Source: Bradyrhizobium sp. BR 10289
GTDB lineage: Bacteria; Pseudomonadota; Alphaproteobacteria; Rhizobiales; Xanthobacteraceae
Reading direction: 5' to 3'
Assembly (NCBI RefSeq): GCF_019455385.1
Contig: NZ_JACOFR010000030.1
Coordinates: 1-64,000 of the forward strand
DNA: 64,000 bases
The position numbers and the translations under genes are program-made. Shown in pieces: positions 16,937 to 24,507 of this stretch (its first letter is position 1; every line of letters starts with the position of its first letter). The notes under the pieces are model-generated. The model was not told the DNA's origin, searched no databases, and saw only the letters and a program-made list of their open reading frames with translations.

Positions 16937-16944
16937 GAGCAAGC

Positions 16945-17178
16945 TCACAGATACCGCGACAGCTCGTCCTTGAACTGGCCGTACACCGCGTCCTCGATCT
17001 GGCTGCGGTTGATGCCGATGTCGCGCAAAGCGCGGTCGTCGAGCTCGTTCAGCGTCTTGACGGCGGAGCGGCGCTCCATGCGGTCGAACAGCGCGTAGGC
17101 TGCGGTGACGAGCGCGCCAAAAAATCCGCTCGAGGATGGGCGTAAACTCCGCCCGGCAGTTTGCGAGATCGTGGTCAT
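16945..17178 (-). CDS. DUF1127 small protein (YjiS-like)
   Basis: A 77-residue basic protein whose C-terminal part (RMERRSAVKTLNELDDRALRDIGI followed by an acidic tail) is the DUF1127 signature with the conserved LxxLDDRxLxDIGI core. An N-terminal hydrophobic stretch (GFFGALVTAAYALF) precedes it. The ATG at 17178 has GGAGAAGAAAC directly upstream; the longer frame above it is ignored. Alphaproteobacterial DUF1127 proteins have been linked to RNA binding and to phosphate and carbon metabolism, but the function here is unknown. It is divergent from a MocR regulator, which may control it. Confidence 0.9.
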   Translation of the reverse strand: MTTISQTAGRSLRPSSSGFFGALVTAAYALFDRMERRSAVKTLNELDDRALRDIGINRSQIEDAVYGQFKDELSRYL

Positions 17179-17323
17179 GTTTCTTCTCCGGCCTGTCGTC
17201 CACGCGGCGAAGCGGATGCCGTTGGCGCAAGCGCCTGAGCGCTTGCACCTCATTTGCCGTGGGATTGCTCTCGCTTTCCTCGGCGCAACGCGGACCTTGA
17301 TGGAACTTAGATGCTCCAGTACA

Positions 17324-17360
17324 TTGCTCGGAGCAAGTGAAACATTGCTCTCGGTGCAAT
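17324..17360. promoter_or_regulatory. Paired inverted-repeat operator directly before the MocR start codon
   Basis: Two related palindromes lie two helical turns apart: TTGCTC-G-GAGCAA (17324-17336, perfect) and ATTGC-N7-GCAAT (17344-17360). The second ends one base before the ATG at 17362. TTGC half-sites are spaced 21 bp. The layout fits autoregulation by the dimeric GntR/MocR product and control of the divergent DUF1127 gene. Confidence 0.65.
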
Positions 17361-17361
17361 A

Positions 17362-18705
17362 ATGTCCAAGTTCGAGTACGTGAAGCTTGCCGATGCCATT
17401 GCCTCGGATATCTCTAACGGCACGTTAAGGCCCGGCGACCGGCTGCCGCCGCAGCGCAATTTTGCCTATGATCGCGGCATTGCCGTTTCTACGGCCAGCC
17501 GGGTTTATACGGAATTGCTCCGCCGCGGCCTCGTCGTCGGCGAAGTCGGCCGCGGCACCTTCATCTCAGGCGATATCAGGCGCCCGGTCGAGCCGCTCAG
17601 CGAGCCGCGCGACGCGCGGATCGATTTCGAGGTCAATTATCCGTTATTGCCGCAGCAATGGGCGATGATCGCCAAGAGCCTTGCCGGCCTCGAGCGCGTC
17701 GACGCGCTGGAGTCGGCGCTGCGCGTCTCGACCAGCATCGGCACCAAGAGCGCGCGCAACGCGGCCGCCGCCTATCTCGCGCGCAAGGACTTTGCGCCGC
17801 AGGCCGAGCAGATCGTGTTCACCGCCAACGGCAAGCAGTCGCTCGCGGCCGCGATCGCAGCGCTCGTCCCCACCGGCGGCCGCTGTGGCGTCGAGGCGCT
17901 GACCTATCCTTACGTCAAGAGCATCGCGGCGCGGCTCGGCGTCACGCTGGTGCCGATCCCGATGGACGAGTTCGGCGCGCGTCCCGATGCGATCCAGAAG
18001 GCGCATCGCGAGGCGCATCTGTCGGCGCTGTATCTGCAACCGATCATCCAGAACCCGCTCGGCGTCACCATGAACTCTGCGCGGCGCGCCGACATCATGC
18101 GCGTCGCCGAGAAGCTCGACCTCACCATCATCGAGGATACCGTCTACGGCTTCCTCGCCGACGACACGCCGCTCGCCGCGCTCGGGTCGGACCGCTGCAT
18201 CGTGCTCGACAGCCTGTCCAAGAAGGTCGCGCCGGGCCTTGCGCTCGGCATCCTCGTCGCGCCGCCGCATCTGCGCGAGAGCGTGATGAGCGCGGTGCGC
18301 ACCGGCGGCTGGATCGCATCCGGCCATGCGCTTGCCGCCGGGCAGCGGCTGATGGCCGACGGCACCGTCGCCGAGCTGACGCGGCTGAAACGCATCGACG
18401 CCGCGCGCCGTCAGCAGACCGCGGCGCGGCTGCTCGCCGGCTACCAGCTCGCTGCCGACCCGCGCTCGTATCATCTCTGGCTGACGCTTCCGCAGCACTG
18501 GCGCTCGCAGACCTTCGTCGCCGCCGCCGCCCGGCGCGGCATCGCGCTGACGCCATCATCGACTTTCGCGGTCGCGCACGGCCACGCGCCGAATGCGGTA
18601 CGGCTCGCGCTCGCTCCGCCCACCTTCGAGCAGCTCGATTCCGGCCTGCGCACGCTGGTCTCGCTGCTCGGCACCAAGGAAGAGGATTTCGACTCGACGG
18701 AGTAA
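17362..18705 (+). CDS. MocR/PdxR-type regulator (GntR HTH fused to aminotransferase-like domain)
   Basis: A 447-residue transcription factor. Residues about 1-75 form a GntR winged helix (KLADAIASDISNGTLRPGDR, then DRGIAVSTASRVYTELLRRG). The rest is a fold-type I aminotransferase-like domain with the PLP lysine motif VLDSLSKKVAPGLALGIL and ENTVYGFLADD-like IIEDTVYGFL. Such proteins sense PLP or amino-acid adducts. The ATG at 17362 lies immediately downstream of a paired palindrome with almost no room for a leader or Shine-Dalgarno, so the mRNA may be nearly leaderless. Neighbouring targets are probably itself and the divergent DUF1127 gene. The ligand is unknown. Confidence 0.92.
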   Translation: MSKFEYVKLADAIASDISNGTLRPGDRLPPQRNFAYDRGIAVSTASRVYTELLRRGLVVGEVGRGTFISGDIRRPVEPLSEPRDARIDFEVNYPLLPQQWAMIAKSLAGLERVDALESALRVSTSIGTKSARNAAAAYLARKDFAPQAEQIVFTANGKQSLAAAIAALVPTGGRCGVEALTYPYVKSIAARLGVTLVPIPMDEFGARPDAIQKAHREAHLSALYLQPIIQNPLGVTMNSARRADIMRVAEKLDLTIIEDTVYGFLADDTPLAALGSDRCIVLDSLSKKVAPGLALGILVAPPHLRESVMSAVRTGGWIASGHALAAGQRLMADGTVAELTRLKRIDAARRQQTAARLLAGYQLAADPRSYHLWLTLPQHWRSQTFVAAAARRGIALTPSSTFAVAHGHAPNAVRLALAPPTFEQLDSGLRTLVSLLGTKEEDFDSTE

Positions 18706-18710
18706 TCAAA

Positions 18711-18761
18711 GCGTTTTCGAGCGAAGTGGGCACCGGTTCGCGTCAAGAAAACGCGTCAAAA
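18711..18761. repeat. GCGTTTTC...GAAAACGCGTC repeat, copy 3
   Basis: Lies between the convergent MocR gene and YdcF-like gene, six bases after the MocR stop. The consensus is nearly complete: GCGAAGTGGGCACCGGTTCG in the centre and a GAAAACGCGTCAAAA end. It could act as a 3'-end hairpin for both genes. Confidence 0.85.
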
Positions 18762-18773
18762 TTAAAGTCGCCT

Positions 18774-19364
18774 TCAGACCTCCGGCCAGTCCGCGATGAA
18801 GCCGCTCGCCTTGTAAGGCTCGATCTTGTTCCATTCGTGCAGGACACGCCGGCGAAACTCGGCGTCGGTGTGCCAGAGCGCGCGCGGCGTCGCAAAGCTG
18901 TCGACGGTGAGCAGTATCTTCTCGACCTCCGGCCAGTGCCGGTGCAGCGTCATCGGATAGCGTCGCGCGGTCCAGGTGTTGCCGAGGCAGATCACGCTGC
19001 GAATGTTGTGCAGTCCCAGCGCCGCATCAATGACGGGCAGCGAGAAGATCACGTTCTCGCCGGTGTTCATGGCGCGATGCTCCTCGAGGATTCGGTCGGC
19101 CGGAATGCCCGCAGCCACCATCGCCGCCTTGATGATGGTGCACTCGGATTGCTCCGAGCCCGGCGTGACACCGCCGCTGACAATCGACCAGCGGAACAGG
19201 CCCTCGCGCCACAGCCGCGCGGCGGTGTCGGCGCGCAAGGCCTCGTCCTCGCGGGTGCCGAACACGAACAGCAGGTCGGCCGGGCGGAGCGGCGTGTCGA
19301 TCAGATGGATGCGGTTGATCTCGGCGATCTCATCCGCGCTGAGCGGGCGCGTCGTATGATGCAT
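18774..19364 (-). CDS. YdcF/SanA family (DUF218) protein
   Basis: A 196-residue soluble protein of the DUF218 family. It has ADLLFVFGTREDEALRADTA near the N-terminus, a glycine pair in WSIVSGGVTPG, the HRAMNTGENVIFSLPV motif corresponding to the family S-xNTxEN core, and VICLGNTWTARRYPMTL. YdcF binds S-adenosylmethionine and SanA/ElyC members act in envelope maintenance, but the biochemical role of this branch is unsettled. There is no signal peptide or membrane segment, so it is probably cytoplasmic, like YdcF. It is convergent with the MocR gene and appears to stand alone. Confidence 0.85.
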   Translation of the reverse strand: MHHTTRPLSADEIAEINRIHLIDTPLRPADLLFVFGTREDEALRADTAARLWREGLFRWSIVSGGVTPGSEQSECTIIKAAMVAAGIPADRILEEHRAMNTGENVIFSLPVIDAALGLHNIRSVICLGNTWTARRYPMTLHRHWPEVEKILLTVDSFATPRALWHTDAEFRRRVLHEWNKIEPYKASGFIADWPEV

Positions 19365-19445
19365 GGCCGCACGATGCGACAGCGGGGCGGCTGCGCGAAG
19401 TCACGTTTGATTGCGGCGGATTGCAGCTAGGGCAGCAAGAGGCCT

Positions 19446-20042
19446 TCAGGGCAGCAAGGCCTTGGGCACATCATCAAAACTGTAGCTCTGCGGCCGGTTG
19501 CGCCGGACGAAGCCGCCGACCTGCCAGGCGAACAGCGCGGCAAAGCCGAGGATGAACAGCGCGCCGGCGAGCTCGCCGATCAGAAGCGCGCGGATCAAGA
19601 GGCCTGTCATCGCCACCGTCAGCACCGCCAGGAACGCCAGCACCGCCGCATAGGTCTTAGCGCCGAGACCCGCGGTCAGCGTCGCGCGGCTGCCCGCCTT
19701 CGCCATCCGCGCGTGCAATGCGACGATGAAATCGCGAAAGCCGTTGTCCTGCGGCGCCATCAGGGCTGCGGTCTGCCAGCTCGTCGACAGGATCGCGATG
19801 CGGCCGCCGCCCGCGCGGCTGACATCGGCGCGAAAGCGGTGCTGCTGCATCGACACCGGGCGGAACGACAGCCTGACGGCACTGATCTCGTCATAGCGCC
19901 ACAGGCCCGACCGTCCCGCGATGTGCCAGGACAGCCCCTCGTCGGTCAGCTCGAAGCGATGCGCCGAACCGATCAGCGACGCCTTGTAGGCGTAGCTTGT
20001 GCCCGAGGCGGCCTTCGCGTTCGAAACCTGCATCGTCTCCAT
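19446..20042 (-). CDS. Membrane protein of unknown function
   Basis: About 198 residues from METMQVSN. The first 120 form a soluble domain (YKASLIGSAHRFELTDEGLS, WRYDEISAVRLSFRPVSMQQ) resembling a PH-like fold. Two hydrophobic segments (TYAAVLAFLAVLTVAMTGLL and AGALFILGFAALFAWQVGGF) precede a short basic tail. The ATG at 20042 is preferred over a longer Arg-rich frame. No family is recognised with confidence. The gene starts 56 bp from the divergent membrane gene at 20099, so they may share a promoter region. Confidence 0.75.
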   Translation of the reverse strand: METMQVSNAKAASGTSYAYKASLIGSAHRFELTDEGLSWHIAGRSGLWRYDEISAVRLSFRPVSMQQHRFRADVSRAGGGRIAILSTSWQTAALMAPQDNGFRDFIVALHARMAKAGSRATLTAGLGAKTYAAVLAFLAVLTVAMTGLLIRALLIGELAGALFILGFAALFAWQVGGFVRRNRPQSYSFDDVPKALLP

Positions 20043-20098
20043 CAATCCCGTCCGCAATCGCCTTGCGCGACCGCCCTCGCCCATCCTACAAGCGAGGC

Positions 20099-20533
20099 AT
20101 GGCTGAGACGACCTTTTTTCCGCGCCGTCTGATTCTTGGTGCCGCGATGATCTCCGGCGTGCTGCTCGCGCTCGCGGTGCACATGCTGGGCGCGCGCTAT
20201 GGGCTCGATCTCGGCGGCCTGTGGCGCTCCGACACGCACGAGTTCATGCCGGCGGGCGCGGCGATCGCCTGGTGGCTGATCGCGACGGTTGGCTTTTCCG
20301 GCGGCTATTTCACCGCGACCCTGATGCAGAGCGCCGTCGACGGCCAGATCCCGCACCGCATGCGGCAATTCCTGATCGCGGTCGGCGTGCTCCTGCTGGC
20401 AGGCGCCGGCCAGGTGGCCTCGGCGCCGAGCGCGGTCCCGACCATCTCAGGCATGCTGGCCGCGCTTGCCGCGCTGTGCCTCGGCGCGGTGATGGCATTC
20501 TGCGGCGCGCATTTCGCACTGCGCCGCAGCTGA
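20099..20533 (+). CDS. Small integral membrane protein, unknown
   Basis: A 144-residue protein with about four transmembrane helices: LILGAAMISGVLLALAVHML, AAIAWWLIATVGFSGGYFTA, FLIAVGVLLLAGAGQVASA and GMLAALAALCLGAVMAFCGA. The ATG at 20099 follows AGCGAGGC. No catalytic motif is visible and no family is recognised. It is divergent from the PH-like membrane protein gene and ends just before a palindromic repeat carrying the IS element. Confidence 0.75.
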   Translation: MAETTFFPRRLILGAAMISGVLLALAVHMLGARYGLDLGGLWRSDTHEFMPAGAAIAWWLIATVGFSGGYFTATLMQSAVDGQIPHRMRQFLIAVGVLLLAGAGQVASAPSAVPTISGMLAALAALCLGAVMAFCGAHFALRRS

Positions 20534-20553
20534 CACGATTGCCGCCCTCGCTT

Positions 20554-20700
20554 CACCTCTCCCGTAGGGAGAGGTCGGATCGCATCGCAAGATGCGATCC
20601 GGGTGAGGGGTTACGGTGACACTGAACGCTGCGGCCCCTCACCCGGATTGCTATGGCGCGCAATTGCGCGCCATAGCAATCCGACCTCTCCCCGCTGGGG
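20554..20700. repeat. CACCTCTCCC...GGGAGAGGT palindromic repeat, left part (interrupted by the IS)
   Basis: Begins CACCTCTCCCGTAGGGAGAG, then a GATCGCATC palindrome and CCGGGTGAGGGGTTAC, then CCCCTCACCCGGATTGC, a second palindrome (GGCGCGCAATTGCGCGCC), and CCGACCTCTCCCCGCTGGGG. The final hairpin (CTCTCCCC...GGGGAGAG) is split by the IS and resumes at 21970 as TGGGGAGAGGTG. A whole copy of the family is at 36678. Confidence 0.85.
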
Positions 20701-21969
20701 TGTTCAGACCGGGGAGATGGTGGACGGGTGTTCGGAGACATCGTGGACACTTTCTGGGCTTCCGTCGAGAGGCCGAATGTCGACGGTTGCAATCGTCTGG
20801 GTTCTGAACACGACGTCGAAGACCCCATCGTGAGTGGTTGGCCGGAACGCGACGGCTTTGCCGCGGAAGGCCTTCGGGACTTTGAGGTTGCGGCCACGGA
20901 AGCTGACGTGGCCGCCTTGCTGGACCCGGCGGACCTCGTCGCCTGGTGCGTATTCGAAGGGCGGGACGGTCTCGACGTAGTCGCGCGGACTTGGCTGATA
21001 GCGGCTTGCCGGCACGGCAAGCTCGAGCGCGTCGTGGGGCCGTTCCGTGTTGTAGACAGTGCGCCATCGCTCGAAAGCACGCTGGGCGGAGGCGATATCG
21101 GCGAAGGGAGGAGCGGACAACACTTCGGCCTTGAGGCTGCGGTGGAAGCGTTCGTCCTTGCCCATGGTCTGCGGATGATAGGGCCGCGAATGGCTGACCT
21201 TGATGCCGCGCTCGATCAGCCAGACCCCGAGTGGGGTGAACGGGCTGCCTGGTCCGTCGCCCCAGGGCGAACCGTTGTCGGTGATCAGCCTCTCGGGCAG
21301 ACCGTAGCGGCGGAAAGCTGCGATGAGATGCTGCCTGACCGTCTCGGTCTGCTCGTCGGCACACGCCGCCAGCGTCACCGAGAAGCGCGAGTGATCGTCG
21401 AGCACGGTCAGAGGATGAAGCCGACCGACGTGAAGGGCCACGTGGCCCTTGAAGTCCATCTGCCACAACTCGTTCGGCCGCGATCGTTCGAAACGAGTAA
21501 AGCCCGGCGAGCCGCCACCGAACTTGCCCAGTTCCACACCATGTCGCTTCAGGATCGCCGTCACCGTCGAGGGCGCCGGAACGGCTTCCCGCCCCATATC
21601 CTTCAGACGCCTGGCGATCTTGCGCCCGCCCCAGGCCGGATGCTGGGCGCGCACCGAAAGCACGGCCTCCTCGATCGCCGCGATACTGCGCGTGGGCGAT
21701 GTCTGTGGTCGCCTTGGCTGGTCCCGAAGGCTGGCCATCCCGCCGCCCCGCCAACGCTCCAGCCACTTGTAGCCCGTCGTCGGGCTGATCCCGAAGCGAC
21801 GGCACAATTGCCGAACGTTGGCTCCCTCTTCCGAGGCCAGCATCACAAACTCCGATCTTGCATCCATCCGAGACACCTCGCGGAACGGCATCCGACAGCC
21901 TCCTTGCTGAGCTGTCGAAGTGTCCACGATGTCTCCGAACACCCGTCCACCATCTCCCCGGTCTGAACA
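20701..21969 (-). mobile_element. IS481-family insertion sequence, intact, with 5-bp target duplication
   Basis: A 1,269-bp element. The terminal inverted repeats are 52 bp and perfect (20701-20752 and 21918-21969), beginning TGTTCAGACCGGGGAGATGG. The 5-bp duplication TGGGG flanks it (20696-20700 and 21970-21974). One transposase gene fills it. Removing the element and one duplication restores an ordinary CTCTCCCCGCTGGGGAGAG chromosomal hairpin, so the insertion point lies in a hairpin. Perfect ends and an open transposase suggest recent arrival. Confidence 0.95.
20704..21891 (-). CDS. IS481-family DDE transposase
   Basis: A transposase of 395 residues from MPFREVSRMDARSEFVM. The N-terminal HTH (VRQLCRRFGISPTTGYKWLE) is followed by a second HTH-like segment (WGGRKIARRLKDMG). 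The catalytic rve domain has DDE residues in WQMDFKGH, the following LDDHSRF, ITDNGSPWG and the glutamate of GKDERFHRSLKAE. The stop codon lies inside the left terminal inverted repeat, so the last residues are encoded by the repeat itself. The ATG at 21891 is preferred because further upstream is the other inverted repeat. The frame is intact, so the element should be able to move. Confidence 0.93.
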   Translation of the reverse strand: MPFREVSRMDARSEFVMLASEEGANVRQLCRRFGISPTTGYKWLERWRGGGMASLRDQPRRPQTSPTRSIAAIEEAVLSVRAQHPAWGGRKIARRLKDMGREAVPAPSTVTAILKRHGVELGKFGGGSPGFTRFERSRPNELWQMDFKGHVALHVGRLHPLTVLDDHSRFSVTLAACADEQTETVRQHLIAAFRRYGLPERLITDNGSPWGDGPGSPFTPLGVWLIERGIKVSHSRPYHPQTMGKDERFHRSLKAEVLSAPPFADIASAQRAFERWRTVYNTERPHDALELAVPASRYQPSPRDYVETVPPFEYAPGDEVRRVQQGGHVSFRGRNLKVPKAFRGKAVAFRPTTHDGVFDVVFRTQTIATVDIRPLDGSPESVHDVSEHPSTISPV

Positions 21970-22003
21970 TGGGGAGAGGTGAAGCAAGAGCGACAGACCG
22001 CGA

Positions 22004-24403
22004 TCACGCCGAAGCGCGCAGCCGCGGCCGGTCCAGCATCAATGCGACATCGGAAGCCGGCCGCGGCTTGCTGAACAGATAGCCCTGCGCCTGGGTGCAG
22101 CCCTCGCGCCGGAGCAGCTCGAGCTGCGCGTCGTTCTCGACGCCTTCGGCGGTGGTGACGATGCCGAGGCTGCGGCCAAGGCCGGTCACGGCGCGGATGA
22201 TCGCCATGGAATCCTCGCGCGTCGCCAGCTCCGACACGAACGACCGGTCGATCTTGATCTTGTCGAACGGGAAGCTGCGCAGATAGCTCAACGACGAATA
22301 GCCGGTGCCGAAATCGTCGAGCGAGATCCGCACGCCCATGGCGCGCAGCTCGTGCAGGGTGGTCAGCGTCGCCTCGCTATTCTGGAGCAGCACGGATTCG
22401 GTGATCTCGAGCTCGAGGCGACGTGCGGGAAGCCCCGACGTGGCCAGCGCCCCGGTGACCGTCGCGATCAGGTTCGGGCTTTTGAACTGGATCGGCGACA
22501 GATTGACCGCAACATCGACATCGTCGGGCCAGGTGGCCGCATGCGCGCAGGCGCTGCGCAGCACGAACTCGCCGAGCTGGACGATCAGGCCGGTCTCCTC
22601 GGCCAGCGGAATGAAGTTGATGGGGGCGATCAGGCCGCGCTGCGGATGGTTCCAGCGCAGCAGCGCCTCGAAGGCGACGACGCGACCGCTGGCGACGTCC
22701 CGGATCGGCTGATAGTACGCCTCGAACTCGTCGCGTTGCAGCGCCGCGCGCAGGTCCATCTCCAGCAGGCGCCGCGCCTGCGCGCGCGCATCCATGCCGG
22801 TCTCGAAGAAGCGATAGGTGCCGCGGCCGTCGGCCTTGGCGCGGTACAGCGCAAGGTCGGCGTTTTTCAGCAGCTCGTCCGGATTGCTGCCGTCCTGCGG
22901 CGACAGCGAGATGCCGATCGAGACGCCGATCACGATCTGATGCTCGTCGATCTGATAAGGCGCCGAGATCATTTCGACGAGGCGGCCGGCGAGGACTCTG
23001 GCCGCCGCCTCCTCCGAACGTCCGATCTGGACCACGGCGAACTCGTCGCCGCCAAGCCGCGCCACGGTGTCGTGTTCGCCGACGGTGGCCTTCAGCCTGC
23101 GACCGACTTCCTTCAGCAACGCATCGCCGATCGGATGCCCCAGCGAATCGTTGATGTCCTTGAAATGGTCGAGATCGAGGCAAAGCACCGCGAGTTGGTC
23201 GCCCGACTTCGCCCGGTGCAACCCCTGCTCGAGCTGTTCGTGGAACAGGACGCGGTTCGGCAGACCGGTCAGCGCGTCATGGCGCGCCATGTGCGAGATC
23301 TTCGCCTGGGCCTCCAGCCATTCAGTGATGTCCTCGAAGGTTGCGACCCAGCCGCCGCCCTGCATCGGCTGGTTGACGACGCGGATCGAGCGGCCGAACC
23401 GGCTCACGACGTCGGTCGTGGTGCGGCCCTCCCGCGCATCGGCAACCAGGCGCGCGAAGAATTCCGCGGGATCGCCGTTCCACTGGCCCTTGCCCTGCTC
23501 TTCCCTGAGCACGTCGACGAGCAGGCGGCCCGTGAGCAGGATATCGGTCCGGCCAAGCATTGCCGCATAGCGGTCGTTGAACAGCAGGATCTTGCCGTCC
23601 GCGTCGAACATGCAAAGTCCCTGTGACATGTTCTCGAGCGCGGTGTCGAGCACGACCTGCTGGCGTCCCAGTTCGCCCTTGGCGCGGCGGTCGAGCAGCG
23701 CCGCCGCGAGCGCGATCGCGATGATCGCCACCGCCGCACTGGCGGTGAGCAGGGACAATGAGGCCGGCGGGATCGACAGGCCGCTGATGACGATCGCAGG
23801 ATCAGCCGTCAGGTCCACGGCGCCCATCGCGGTGAAATGATGCGAGACGATGGCAACGGTCAGCAGCACCGTCGCGCTGAGCGCACCCGCCAGGCTGTCG
23901 CGTCGCACCGCGACGACCAGGGCCAGCGATGCGAAGACGATGCCGAGGACGATTGAGACCGCCACGGTGCCGGTGACCCAGCCGATATGCGCCGGGATTT
24001 CGAGCGCCATCATGCCGGTGTAGTGCATGGCCGCAACACCGCTGCCGACGACAGCGCCACCGAGCGCAACCGAGATCGTCCGCGTCGCCGACACCGAGAT
24101 ACCGAGCCCGATGAAGGTCACGGCGATCGCAAAGATCAGCGACAGCACCGTCACCGGAATATTGTAGGCGCCGTTAGCACCGGGCCCGTAGGCCTGCATC
24201 GCGATGAAATGGGTTGCCCAGATACCGCAGCCGGCGACTACGGCATCAAGCGCGATCCACGAGACCCGGGCCCCTCCGCTTGCCGCACGCGCGCGGTGAA
24301 ACAGGCTGATCGCCGCCGCGCTTGCGAGCAGACATACCGCGCCGCCGAGCGCGACCAGGCGCCAATCATGCTGGTCCGTGAGACAGTCAAGAACTTGATA
24401 CAT
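22004..24403 (-). CDS. MHYT-PAS-GGDEF-EAL cyclic-di-GMP protein
   Basis: A 799-residue inner-membrane signalling protein. Residues about 1-245 hold the MHYT sensor with seven or so membrane helices and conserved WATHFIAMQAY, VAAMHYTGMMAL and SHHFTAMGAV motifs thought to bind metal. A PAS domain (LDTALENMSQGLCMFDADGK) follows at about 260-370. The diguanylate cyclase domain has an intact RLGGDEFAVV active site. The EAL phosphodiesterase domain (VAFEALLRWNHP, ELEITESVLL, SLDDFGTGYSSLSYL) is also intact. Both catalytic halves may be active, or the GGDEF may serve as GTP sensor. Such proteins commonly tune motility against biofilm growth. It is a single gene with no partner. Confidence 0.95.
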   Translation of the reverse strand: MYQVLDCLTDQHDWRLVALGGAVCLLASAAAISLFHRARAASGGARVSWIALDAVVAGCGIWATHFIAMQAYGPGANGAYNIPVTVLSLIFAIAVTFIGLGISVSATRTISVALGGAVVGSGVAAMHYTGMMALEIPAHIGWVTGTVAVSIVLGIVFASLALVVAVRRDSLAGALSATVLLTVAIVSHHFTAMGAVDLTADPAIVISGLSIPPASLSLLTASAAVAIIAIALAAALLDRRAKGELGRQQVVLDTALENMSQGLCMFDADGKILLFNDRYAAMLGRTDILLTGRLLVDVLREEQGKGQWNGDPAEFFARLVADAREGRTTTDVVSRFGRSIRVVNQPMQGGGWVATFEDITEWLEAQAKISHMARHDALTGLPNRVLFHEQLEQGLHRAKSGDQLAVLCLDLDHFKDINDSLGHPIGDALLKEVGRRLKATVGEHDTVARLGGDEFAVVQIGRSEEAAARVLAGRLVEMISAPYQIDEHQIVIGVSIGISLSPQDGSNPDELLKNADLALYRAKADGRGTYRFFETGMDARAQARRLLEMDLRAALQRDEFEAYYQPIRDVASGRVVAFEALLRWNHPQRGLIAPINFIPLAEETGLIVQLGEFVLRSACAHAATWPDDVDVAVNLSPIQFKSPNLIATVTGALATSGLPARRLELEITESVLLQNSEATLTTLHELRAMGVRISLDDFGTGYSSLSYLRSFPFDKIKIDRSFVSELATREDSMAIIRAVTGLGRSLGIVTTAEGVENDAQLELLRREGCTQAQGYLFSKPRPASDVALMLDRPRLRASA

Positions 24404-24507
24404 TGCCGGCCCCTATCCAGCCTGCACTTGAGACGGCAGAGATGGATAGTCGGTAACCGGCTATGTACTCGTTTCCCGGGTGGTGAACGGAAGATGTGTA
24501 CATTTGC

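Larger units (their letters stand above)
15897..16944. other. 1-kb gene-free region filled with dispersed repeats
   Basis: No open frame in this stretch looks protein-like. It contains at least four repeat units described separately: 15918-16004, 16419-16533, 16654-16771 and 16800-16936. The remaining roughly 340 bp (16010-16370) shows nothing recognisable. The pile-up suggests an old insertion-tolerant gap between the Usp gene and the DUF1127 gene. Confidence 0.7.
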
